NCBI RefSeq assembly: GCF_003339845.1 | Contig: NZ_PPTR01000005.1 | Span: 62,001 to 126,000, forward strand | Direction of reading: 5' to 3' | DNA: 64,000 bases | From: Gordonibacter sp. 28C | Lineage (GTDB): Bacteria > Actinomycetota > Coriobacteriia > Coriobacteriales > Eggerthellaceae | Shown: piece after piece, positions 52,590-60,787 of the stretch | Position numbering within the stretch: the first letter of the stretch is position 1 | Layout of the letters: every line of letters starts with the position of its first letter | The notes under the pieces: model-generated | Database searches by the model: none | Seen by the model: only the letters and a program-made list of their open reading frames with translations | Told to the model about the DNA's origin: nothing | Program-made: the position numbers and the translations under genes

Positions 52590-53831
52590 ATGAGAATCCT
52601 CAACGTCACCGCGCAGAAACCCGACAGCACCGGCAGCGGCGTGTACCTGGCCGAAACGGTGCGCTGCCAGGTGGCCGCCGGGCACGAGGCCGCCGTCGTG
52701 TGCGGCGTCGGACCGCACGACGAGCCGGCCCTGCCGCCGGGCGTGCTCGTGCGCCCCGTGCGCTTCGAGACGGCCGAGCTGCCCTTCCCGGTGGTCGGCA
52801 TGTCCGACGAGATGCCGTACCGCTCCACGCGCTACCGCGACCTGACGCCGGACATGGCGGCGCGCTTCAACGCGGCGTTCTCGGCGGCATTGGCCGAGGT
52901 GGACGCCGCCTTCCGGCCCGACGCGGTCGTCTGCCACCACCTGTACCTGCTGGCCGCCGTCGCGCGAGAGCGCCTGCCGCATCGGGCCATGGGCGCTGTG
53001 TCGCATTCCACCGACCTGCGCCAGATGGCTTCGCACGACCTCGCGCGCGAGCGCATCGTGGCGGGCGTGCGCGGCCTGGACGCCGTGTTCGCGCTGCACG
53101 GCGAGCAGAAGCACCAAATCGAGCGCGCCTACGGCGCCGACCCGGCGCGCATCCACGTGATCGGCACGGGCTACAACAAAGACGTGTTCTCGCGAGGGCC
53201 CGAAGCGCGCCCGACCGCTTCGGCGGAGACGCGCCCGCGCCCGGCCGAGCTCGTGTACGCGGGCAAGATCGCGGACAAGAAGGGCGTGGCGAGCCTGCTC
53301 GCGGCCATCGACCGGATGGACGCGGGGCCGGCGGGGCTGCGTCTGCGCCTGGCAGGCGGCGCGGGCGCGGCGGACGAGTACGAGCGCATCCGCGCGCGGG
53401 CCCGCGCGTGCCGGCACCCGGTGGAGTTTTTGGGCAAGCTCCCGCAAGGCGAGCTGGCCCGCGCCTACCGCCGCGCAGACGTGTTCGTGCTGCCGTCGTT
53501 CTTCGAGGGCCTGCCGCTCGTGGTGGTGGAGGCGCTGGCCTGCGGCTGCAAGGTGGTCGCGACCGACCTGCCGGGCATCCGCCCGTGGCTCGCCGAGAGC
53601 GTCCCCGCCGCGCCCGTCGTCTACGTGGAGCCGCCGCGCATGCTCGGCGTCGACGAGCCGGACCCGGCGGCGCTGCCCGCGTTCGAGCGCCGGCTCGCCC
53701 GCGCCGTCGAGGAGGCGCTGGCGCTGCCGCCGCGCCCGTGCGACACGAGCGGCCTGTCATGGGAGCACGTGGCCGACGCGATGGCGGACGTCATGGCCCA
53801 GGCGGCCGAAGCGCGCTATAATCTGCGTTAA
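52590..53831 (+). CDS. Glycosyltransferase family 4-like protein
   Basis: 413 residues, GT-B fold. LNVTAQKPDSTGSGVYLAETVRCQVAAGHEAAVVCGV is the N-terminal domain, VYAGKIADKKGVASLLAAID starts the C-terminal Rossmann domain and VLPSFFEGLPLVVVEALACGCKVVATDLPG is the nucleotide-sugar site (E of the EX7E-like motif). Sits between selA (divergent, 70 bp) and the selenium accessory genes, so a role linked to selenium is possible, for instance selenosugar formation, but sequence alone does not show it. An in-frame ATG at 52563 exists. The 229-bp gap after it contains no gene. Confidence 0.82.
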   Translation: MRILNVTAQKPDSTGSGVYLAETVRCQVAAGHEAAVVCGVGPHDEPALPPGVLVRPVRFETAELPFPVVGMSDEMPYRSTRYRDLTPDMAARFNAAFSAALAEVDAAFRPDAVVCHHLYLLAAVARERLPHRAMGAVSHSTDLRQMASHDLARERIVAGVRGLDAVFALHGEQKHQIERAYGADPARIHVIGTGYNKDVFSRGPEARPTASAETRPRPAELVYAGKIADKKGVASLLAAIDRMDAGPAGLRLRLAGGAGAADEYERIRARARACRHPVEFLGKLPQGELARAYRRADVFVLPSFFEGLPLVVVEALACGCKVVATDLPGIRPWLAESVPAAPVVYVEPPRMLGVDEPDPAALPAFERRLARAVEEALALPPRPCDTSGLSWEHVADAMADVMAQAAEARYNLR

Positions 53832-54060
53832 CGGCCCCACGATCCCGGTGCGCGCTTCTGCCTCCGTGCGCACCTCCCGTTTCTGCGCAAAGGGACGTTC
53901 GGCCCCATCACCGTGCTTCAAGGGAAGCCGGCGAGCGCGTCTCTGCCCCGCGCCCGCCCGTTCTGCACCGCCGTTCCGGGCGGCGCTTCCGCATGCCTGC
54001 GAGCGGCTTTGCAACGAAAGACGAGAAGACGAGACGCAGACCCCTGCGAGGAGGACGCTA

Positions 54061-55337
54061 TGACCGACTACCGCCAGATGTGGACCGACCTGGACATGGA
54101 CCTGGACACGCACGACCAGCTGTGCGCCGTGCTGCCCGACGCGTTCGGCGACACGTACCTGAGCCAGGACAACCGCCCCGAGAACATGGCCTTCTACGAC
54201 TTCGTCGTGTCCGAGATACACGGCGTGCGCCCTGCCGAGCTCATCGAGCTGCAGAAGCAGGGCGACAAGGTGTTCGGAACGTTCTGCGTGTTCGTGCCCG
54301 ACGAGGTGGTCATCGCCTGCGGCGGCGCCGTCACGGGGCTCTGCGGCGGCTCGCAGTTCTGGGTGCCCGCGGGCGAGAAGGTGCTGCCGAGCGACACGTG
54401 CCCGCTGGTGAAGGCGTCGCTGGGCGCTCACTTCGGCAAGACCTGCCCTTACTTCAGCGTGGCCGACATGTACGTGGGCGAGACGACGTGCGACGCCAAG
54501 AAGAAGGCCTACGAGATACTCGGCGCCGACAAGCGCACCTACGTCATGGACATGCCCCAGATGAAGCGGCAGAAGGACGTCGACAAGTGGACGGACGAGA
54601 TCGCGGACTTCGCGGCCGAGGTGGAAGACGTCACGGGACGCGCGCTCACGGCCGAGAACCTGGGTGCGGCCATCAAGCTGGTCAACGAGAAGCGCCGCGC
54701 CCTCGCGCGGGTGTTCGAGGTGCGCAAGGCGAGGAACTGCATTCCCATCAGCGGCAAGGACGCCCTGCTCATGGTGCAGATCGCGTTCTTCGACGACCCG
54801 GCCCGCTGCGCCGAGATGGCGAACAAGCTGGCCGACGAGCTGGAGCAGCGCGTCGCCGACGGCGTGAGCGTGTTCCCGGCGGGCACGAAGCGCATCCTGG
54901 TGACGGGCACGCCGCTGGCCATCCCGAACTGGAAGCTGCACCACATCGTCGAGACGAGCGGAGCGGCCGTGGTGTGCGAGGAGATGTGCACGGGCACGCG
55001 CTACTTCGAGAACCTGGTGGACGAGCGCGCCGACACGCTGGAGGATCAGTTCAAAGCCCTGAGCGAACGCTACATGAAGAATAACTGCGCCTGCTTCACG
55101 CCCAACCCCGGCCGCGTGGACGACGTCGTGCGCATGGCGAAGGAGTACCACGTGGACGGCGTGATCGATGCGAACCTGAAGTTCTGCACGCTCTACAACG
55201 TGGAGAAGCCGAGCCTGGCCGCGGCGCTCGAGGCCGAGGGCATTCCGGTGCTGGCGCTGGAGACGGACTACGCCGACAACGACGCCGAGCAGCTGCGCAC
55301 GCGCGTGGGCGCGTTCGTGGAAATGCTGGGGGAATAG
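54061..55337 (+). CDS. Double-cubane/2-hydroxyacyl-CoA dehydratase-like reductase (YjiM-like)
   Basis: 425 residues. The fold is that of the 2-hydroxyacyl-CoA dehydratase D/E subunits; many cysteines (C76, C87, C95, C114, C129, C144, and later CEEMCTG, NNCACFTPNPGR and LKFCTLYNV) can ligate clusters. Full-length, single-subunit homologues next to an activase are known as double-cubane cluster proteins, which use ATP-driven low-potential electrons to reduce small molecules. Here the activase is at 55791. Placed within a selenium gene set, a role in reducing a selenium compound is suggested by context only. RBS GAGGAGG at ATG 54061. Confidence 0.85.
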
Positions 55338-55341
55338 GCCC

Positions 55342-55725
55342 GTGGAACCCGCCGGAGAAGGCCGCGAGCGCGGCGAGGGGGCCGAGCCCAGCGCGCATGC
55401 GGGCCCGCTCGGTCCGGGCGGCCGCGGAGGCGGGCGGGCGGAGGCGCCTGCGGAAGGGGCGCCGGAGGGGCCCGTGGACTGCTACGTGCTGTTCCGCGGC
55501 CACACCGACGGGCTCGCGCTGTTCGCCGCGTTGAAGGACGCCGGCGTGGACTCGCGCATCGCGCCCACGCCGCGCGCTGCGCGAGCCACCTGCGGCATGA
55601 GCCTGCTCGTGTCGTGCGACGACGAGGCGCGCATCCGCGACGTCGCACGGGAATGCGGCGCCCACGTGGAGGGCGTGGCGCGCCTCGCGCGCCAGATACG
55701 TCCCGACCGGGACCGTTACTGCTAA
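55342..55725 (+). CDS. DUF3343 protein (1), with N-terminal extension
   Basis: 127 residues. The first 45 are a Gly/Ala/Pro/Glu-rich extension; the DUF3343 domain follows (DCYVLFRGHTDGLALFAALKDAGVDSRIAPTPRAARATCGMSLLV). The motif PTPR...CGM is shared with the protein at 58465. It ends ...RDRYC, a C-terminal cysteine that could carry sulfur or selenium (inference). GTG start 55342 is 2 bp after the previous stop. DUF3343 genes co-occur with selenium genes; biochemical function unknown. Confidence 0.8.
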   Translation: MEPAGEGRERGEGAEPSAHAGPLGPGGRGGGRAEAPAEGAPEGPVDCYVLFRGHTDGLALFAALKDAGVDSRIAPTPRAARATCGMSLLVSCDDEARIRDVARECGAHVEGVARLARQIRPDRDRYC

Positions 55726-55790
55726 GAAGCGCGGCAAGGGTCCGGCAACGCGAAAGCCGGGCCCTTGTCCTCGCAAGGAAAGGGAGAACC

Positions 55791-56543
55791 ATGCATTACG
55801 TGGGCATCGACGTGGGGTCAACCGCCACGAAGGTCGCCGTGCTGGACGCCGACGGCGCGCTTGCGCGCACGTTCCTGTGCCCCACGGGCTTCAGCAGCGT
55901 GGACGCCGCCCGGCGCGTGCGCGCGCTGCTGGACGACGCGGGCATCGACGTGCGCGACGGCTCCTGCGTGGCCACCGGATACGGGCGCGTGGCCGTGCCG
56001 TACGCCGACAAGGTGGTGACCGAGATCACCTGCCACGGCCGCGGCGCCGCGCGCCTGTTCGGACGCGACGGCACGGTGGTGGACGTGGGCGGCCAGGACA
56101 CGAAGGTCATCGTGCTGAAGGGCGGCGCGGTGAAGAAGTTCGTGATGAACGACAAGTGCTCGGCCGGCACGGGGCGCTTCTTGGAGATCATGGCCGACCG
56201 CCTGGCGGTCGACCAAGACGAGCTCGCCCGCCTCGCGCGGGCCGGCAGCCCCACCGCCATCTCGAACATGTGCACCGTGTTCGCCGAGTCCGAGGTCATA
56301 TCGCTCGTGGGCAAGGGGGAGCCGCGCGAGAACATAGCCAACGGCGTCGTCGAGTCCGTGGTGGCGCGCGTGGCGACGCTCGCCGCGCAGATGCCGGGCG
56401 AGGCGTACTTCCTCACCGGAGGGCTGTGCGACAACGGCTACGTGGTGGAGCGTCTGGCCGCGCACCTGGGAAAGCCGGTGGGCACCTGCCCCGAGGCCCG
56501 CTTCGCCGGCGCCCTGGGCGCGGCGCTCAGTGCGATGCCGTGA
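55791..56543 (+). CDS. ATP-dependent activase for dehydratase/double-cubane enzyme (HgdC/YjiL-like)
   Basis: 250 residues, ASKHA fold. GIDVGSTATKVAVL and VVDVGGQDTKVIVLK are phosphate motifs; C123 (NDKCSAGTGRF) and C161 (SNMCTVFAESE) are the two cysteines that share a [4Fe-4S] cluster across the dimer. It should use ATP hydrolysis to drive an electron at very low potential into the partner at 54061. Start ATG 55791 after AAGGAAAGGGAG. Confidence 0.93.
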   Translation: MHYVGIDVGSTATKVAVLDADGALARTFLCPTGFSSVDAARRVRALLDDAGIDVRDGSCVATGYGRVAVPYADKVVTEITCHGRGAARLFGRDGTVVDVGGQDTKVIVLKGGAVKKFVMNDKCSAGTGRFLEIMADRLAVDQDELARLARAGSPTAISNMCTVFAESEVISLVGKGEPRENIANGVVESVVARVATLAAQMPGEAYFLTGGLCDNGYVVERLAAHLGKPVGTCPEARFAGALGAALSAMP

Positions 56544-56648
56544 CGCGGCAGGTGTCGCTTCGCTGTCGGTTCCGCGCCGCGCGGGAACGATCGCGGACGC
56601 GGCGCGGGGAGATGCTATGATGCGGAGAGTAAACGGAAAGGCTCGCAC

Positions 56649-57809
56649 ATGATCTACTTCGACAACGCGGCCACCACCCGGCGCAAGCCGCCCGAGGTGG
56701 CCCAGGCCGTGGCCGCGGCCATCGGCTCGTTCGGCGGCGTGGGGCGCGGCGTGCACGAGGCGTCGCTCGACGCCGGCATGGCCGTGTACGACGCGCGCGA
56801 CAAGGTGGCGCGGCTTTTGGGCGCGCCCTCGGCGGCGCGCGTGTCGTTCGCGGCGAACGCCACGATGGCGCTCAACATCGCGCTCGCGGGGCTGCTGCCC
56901 GCGGGAGGGCGCGCCGTGACGACGGCCGCTTCGCACAACTCCGTGCTGCGGCCGCTGTACAAGGCCCGCGACGAGCGGGGCTGCACGGTGGACGTCGCGC
57001 CCGTCGGGCCGGATGGGGCGCTCGACTTCGCGGCCTACGAACGGCTGCTGGAGGGCGGGGCCGACGTGGTGGCGGCCACGCACGCGTCGAACCTCACGGG
57101 CGACGTGTACGACGTGGCGCGCATGGCGCGGCTCGCCCACGAGGCGGGGGCGCTCTTCGTGCTCGACGCCGCCCAGACGGCGGGCGCGCTGCCGCTGGAT
57201 CAGGGGAAGCTCGGCGCCGACGTCGTGTGCTTCACCGGGCACAAGGGACTGTACGGCCCGCAGGGCACGGGCGGCCTTTGCGTGGCGGAGGGCGTGGACG
57301 TGCCGCCGCTTCTGGAGGGCGGCTCCGGCACGCACAGCTTCGACGAGCGGCACCCGCGCTTCATGCCCGAGGCGCTGGAGGCCGGCACGCTCAACGCGCA
57401 CGGCTTGGCGGGCCTGGCGGCCGGGGTGGCCTACCTGGAGCGCGAAGGCGTGGACAACGTGGCCGCGCGCCTGCGCGCGCTCACGGAGCGCTTCGAGGCC
57501 GGCGCGCTCGCCGTTCCGGGCGTGCGCGTGCTGGGCGGCCACGGCGGCGTCGACCGCTGCGGCATCGTGGCCGTGGACGTGGCGGGGGCCGACTCGGCGC
57601 TCGTGGCCGACCGGCTGTCCAACGAGTTCGGCATCTGCACGCGCGCGGGAGCCCATTGCGCCCCGCTCATGCACCGCGCGCTCGGCACGGAGGAGCGGGG
57701 CGCAGTGCGCTTCAGCTTCTCCAGCTTCACCACCGAGGACGAGATTGACGAGGGCCTGGAAGCGCTGGCGGCCGTCGCGAGCGGCTGCCCCTATGTGGCA
57801 AACAACTGA
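56649..57809 (+). CDS. Class V cysteine desulfurase/selenocysteine lyase-like protein
   Basis: 386 residues, PLP enzyme. Motifs: YFDNAATTRRKPPEV (N-terminus), ASHNSVLRPL, HASNLTGDVYD, VLDAAQTAGALP, and the PLP lysine K199 in FTGHKGLYGPQG. The reactive cysteine is C337 (RAGAHCAPLMH). The subfamily is the aminotransferase V type found beside orphan selD in other Gram-positives, rather than IscS/NifS. It would release S or Se from (seleno)cysteine as a persulfide/perselenide. Upstream RBS GGAAAGG. Confidence 0.9.
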   Translation: MIYFDNAATTRRKPPEVAQAVAAAIGSFGGVGRGVHEASLDAGMAVYDARDKVARLLGAPSAARVSFAANATMALNIALAGLLPAGGRAVTTAASHNSVLRPLYKARDERGCTVDVAPVGPDGALDFAAYERLLEGGADVVAATHASNLTGDVYDVARMARLAHEAGALFVLDAAQTAGALPLDQGKLGADVVCFTGHKGLYGPQGTGGLCVAEGVDVPPLLEGGSGTHSFDERHPRFMPEALEAGTLNAHGLAGLAAGVAYLEREGVDNVAARLRALTERFEAGALAVPGVRVLGGHGGVDRCGIVAVDVAGADSALVADRLSNEFGICTRAGAHCAPLMHRALGTEERGAVRFSFSSFTTEDEIDEGLEALAAVASGCPYVANN

Positions 57810-57843
57810 CGATGATTCAATCGCACGACGAAAGGAACCGATC

Positions 57844-58452
57844 ATGAAGGTCATCGACGCATTCGGCATGCAGTGCCCCAAGCCGCTCGTGCTGGCGAAG
57901 AAGGAGATCGACGCGGGCTGCCGCGAGCTGTCCGTGCAGGTGGACAACGAGACGGCCGTGAAGAACCTCACGCGCCTGGGCGGCAAGACGGGCTTGGCCG
58001 TGTCCGTGGACGACATCGAGGGCGGCTGGCTCGTCTCGTTCGCCGAAGGCGACGGCGAAGCCCCGGCACCGGCCCCCGCGCCGACGGGCACCGCCTGCGC
58101 GCCGGGCGCGGGTTGCGGTTACGCCGTGTTCGTGGGCAAGGACCACGTGGGGGAGGGCGACGGAGAGCTCGGCTACAACCTCATGAAGATGGCGCTGTAC
58201 ACCCTGTCCGAGTCCGACGACGTGCCCGCGTCGCTGCTGTTCATGAACTCCGGCGTGAAGCTCGTGGCCGGCGGCGAGCAGCAGGTGGCAGATCATGTGA
58301 GCGCGCTTGCCGAGAAGGGCACCGAGGTGCTCGTGTGCGGCACGTGCCTGGACTTCTACGGCTGCAAGGACCAGCTGGCCGTGGGCGAGGTGTCCAACAT
58401 GTACGACATCCTTGGCCGCATGCAGGAGGCGGCCAAGGTCATCACGCTGTAG
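57844..58452 (+). CDS. yedF: Selenium metabolism protein YedF
   Basis: 202 residues. The N-terminal TusA/SirA-like domain has C11 in MQCPKP; a proline/alanine linker with CAPGAGC (residues 85-91) leads to a DsrE-like domain with C165, C168 and C174 (CGTCLDFYGC). These cysteines are plausible sulfur/selenium carrier sites. The two-domain form corresponds to the selenium-linked YedF family. Between the desulfurase-like gene and a DUF3343 gene, so it may receive Se from that enzyme and pass it to SelD (inference). RBS GAAAGGAACC. Confidence 0.9.
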   Translation: MKVIDAFGMQCPKPLVLAKKEIDAGCRELSVQVDNETAVKNLTRLGGKTGLAVSVDDIEGGWLVSFAEGDGEAPAPAPAPTGTACAPGAGCGYAVFVGKDHVGEGDGELGYNLMKMALYTLSESDDVPASLLFMNSGVKLVAGGEQQVADHVSALAEKGTEVLVCGTCLDFYGCKDQLAVGEVSNMYDILGRMQEAAKVITL

Positions 58453-58464
58453 GAGGGCCGCCCC

Positions 58465-58716
58465 GTGCCCCGCTTCCTTCTGGCGTTCGAGTCCACCCAC
58501 GCGGCCATGGCCGCCAACAAAGCGCTCGCCGCCGCGCGTCCCGCCGTTATCCCCACGCCGCGCGCCATCACCGCGAGCTGCGGCATGACGCTGCGCTTCG
58601 AGGCCGACGACGAGAGGGCGGCCGCCGCGCTCGCCGCCACCGTCGACGAGGCCCGCGGCCTGGCCGCCCTCTACGCCGACGAGGCGGGGGAGTACCGTCT
58701 GCTGGAGAGGTTGTAG
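58465..58716 (+). CDS. DUF3343 protein (2)
   Basis: 83 residues with only the DUF3343 domain: LAFESTHAAMAANKALAAARPAVIPTPRAITASCGMTLRF. Shares PTPR-x5-CGM with protein (1). GTG 58465 follows AGGAGGG and is 12 bp after YedF. Function unknown; consistent association with YedF suggests a carrier or adaptor. Confidence 0.85.
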   Translation: MPRFLLAFESTHAAMAANKALAAARPAVIPTPRAITASCGMTLRFEADDERAAAALAATVDEARGLAALYADEAGEYRLLERL

Positions 58717-58803
58717 CGATTTCCCCTCCGCGCGGCTATCCGGCGTGCGAAAGCCCGCCTGCAGATCTCGCGTCGGGTCTCAAAGCAAAAGAGACGCCGT
58801 TTT

Positions 58804-58977
58804 CTGAGCAGAATTGACGGTAGGGTACGCGAGATGGAAGGGGCTGGAGCGCATCGAAGCGCGTTTTCCCAGTTCGCGAAATCTAAGCATAGGGGAAGCG
58901 AGCGAAAAGGCAGCCGAAGACACCGTTCGGGAGGGTTTGGGCGTGCGGAATCCGTACCTACCGTCAATTCTGCTCAG
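58804..58977. repeat. 174-bp element with 21-bp terminal inverted repeats
   Basis: Ends at 58804-58824 and 58957-58977 are perfect inverted repeats of 21 bp (CTGAGCAGAATTGACGGTAG... inward). No transposase is coded between them. It resembles a MITE or other non-autonomous palindromic element, in the gap between DUF3343 (2) and selD. No target duplication was found. Confidence 0.65.
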
Positions 58978-58999
58978 GAATCGACCTTGCGGGTGCACT

Positions 59000-59039
59000 C
59001 GTGGCGATTCGCGGTCGAAAAACGCGACGAATCGCCACG
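59000..59039. repeat. 12-bp inverted repeat near selD 3' end
   Basis: CGTGGCGATTCG ... CGAATCGCCACG with a 16-bp loop containing GTCGAAAAACG. Could terminate selD (minus strand) or the plus-strand operon; no clear U-tract. Confidence 0.5.
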
Positions 59040-59151
59040 CGTGCCAGGTGAGACCCGACGCGAAGGAGTCGGCCCAAGCGCACGGGAAAGGTAATCGCCG
59101 CGCGCCCTCCGCGGGCCTCGAGACGCCGGGAAGCCGGCGCTCGTCGCGCTG

Positions 59152-60246
59152 TTACCCCGCGAAGCGGATCGCGCCCGCCTCGCCGGCCTCCACGCGGCCG
59201 ATGAGCGCGGGCGGCCGCCCGGTGCGGGCCTCGAAGGCGCGCTCGAAGGCGTCCATCGCCTCGGGCGGAACGGCGGCGAGCAGGCCGCCGGAGGTCTGCG
59301 GATCGCAGATCACGGCCAGGCGGTTGTCGTACTCCTCGTCGTCCAGCGCGCCCTGCGCCACGTAGCCCTCGGCTTGGTCCATGATGGTGAACAGGCGGTT
59401 CGGGCGGCAATAGGCGCTCGCGTGCTCCCACACGCCGTCGAACAGCGGCAGCGCCGCGAAGTCGAGCGCGGCGGCGCAGCCGCTCGCCTCCAAGAGCTCG
59501 TGCAGGTGCCCTGCCAGGCCGAAGCCCGTCACGTCGGTGGCGGCGTGCACGCCGGATTCCGCAAGCGCGGCGGCCCCTGCGGCGTTCAGCTCCATCATCG
59601 ACTCCACTGCCGGGCGCAGGCCCGCGTCGTCCACCAAATCGCAGGCGCGCGCGGCCACCATGATGCCGGTTCCCAGGGGTTTCGTCAGGTACAGCGCGTC
59701 TCCCGGAAGCGCGCCGGCGTTGCGCACGATACGGTCGGGATGCACGGTGCCGAACACGGCAAGGCCGTACTTCGGCTCGGCGTCGTCGATGGTGTGCCCC
59801 CCGGCCACCACCGCGCCCGCCTCGCGCACGGCGTCCGCGCCGCCGCGCAGGATGGCGCCGGCCACGTCGGGTCCCAGCGTGCAGTCCAGCGCCAGCAGGT
59901 TCAGCGCCACGTGCGGAACGGCCCCCATGGCGAACACGTCGGAGAGCGCGTTGGCCGCCGCCACGCGCCCGAACTCGTACGGGTCGTCCACGATGGGCGT
60001 GAAGAAGTCCACGGTGAGCACGGCCGCCGCGTCGTCGGAAAGCTTCCACACGGCCGCGTCGTCGCACGTGCCGAAACCCAGCAGCAGCCGGTCGGCCCCC
60101 GGCACTCCCTCCCGACCGCCGCCTTCCGCGCCGGTCGCCGCCGCGAGCGACGCCAAGATGTCGTCGAGGTCTCCCGGACCCCACTTCGCCGCTCAACCGC
60201 CCTTCGACGTGAGCCTCGTCAGTTTGATGCGCTCGAGCTCGCCCAC
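59152..60246 (-). CDS. selD: Selenophosphate synthetase, itself a selenoprotein (Sec18)
   Basis: 364 residues with an in-frame UGA at 60195-60193 decoded as selenocysteine 18. The N-terminus reads ERIKLTRLTSKGG-U-AAKWGPGDLDDIL, aligned with the catalytic Cys17/Lys20 of E. coli SelD (here Sec18 and Lys21). Downstream motifs DAAVWKL, TVDFFTPIVDDPYEFGRVAAANALSDVFAMG, TKPLGTG and VCDPQTSGG-like ICDPQTSGGLL are typical. It makes selenophosphate from selenide and ATP. GTG 60246 with GGAAGGGAGG is preferred. A gene caller that stops at UGA would miss 31 codons including the catalytic residue. Confidence 0.93.
60163..60195 (-). promoter_or_regulatory. Bacterial SECIS element of selD
   Basis: UGA at 60195-60193, then ten nucleotides and a hairpin GGGGTC-CGGGA-GACCTC (60182-60166; one G-U pair). 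Its position a short distance after UGA, inside the coding sequence, fits a bacterial SECIS that SelB reads. Confidence 0.75.
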
Positions 60247-60787
60247 GGAGCCTCCCTTCCGTTCCGCCTTCGCCGCTTCGCCACGTCCGCGTCTTCGACG
60301 CGTGGGCTGCGGTCGGCTCCTCGTCCGCAGCCAGTATAGCAGGACGGCGCTTCGCCGCGAACGGGCGGTGCCGAGCCGGGGCCTCGCGGTTACCGTCGGT
60401 GCGAGAACCTGCGCCGCCGCGCCGGTGGCCGACCCGTTGGGCGCGCAGGCCGAAACCCGGCCGCCGCCCAGTGGCTTGCTCTCCTGACCGCTCGCCGCCT
60501 CACACTGTCTTTCACCTGCGAAAACATACCGCTCACGGCAAAGGAAACCCAATCGATAGCCTTTCGCCGAAAACCTTACGAAGAGCATGCTCCGCCCTGC
60601 GGAGCCTCCTTCAAGCTGCCATGGTACGCTTTTCGCACCGGACGGCGGAGGGCGCCGTGCCGGCGGCCCGCTGCGGGCCGGACCGCGTCGCGAAACGAGC
60701 CGTACCCTCCGGCCCTCGGTCGCCTCGCCTCTGCGCACGGTCCCCATGCAGGAACCCTATCAGACGAGTAGGAAGGAACTGAGGACC
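60247..60787. other. Gap between selD and formate dehydrogenase
   Basis: 541 bp without a convincing gene. It holds a short hairpin (GCTCCGC-CCT-GCGGAGC, 60589-60605), a GTATAG-like box near 60334, and must contain the divergent promoters for selD and fdhA. No repeat of the named families is seen. Confidence 0.5.

Noticed and set aside
59152-60156. SelD starting at the GTG/ATG near 60156
   Set aside because: It would lack the catalytic Cys/Sec and Lys; the extended frame through the UGA restores both with a good RBS.
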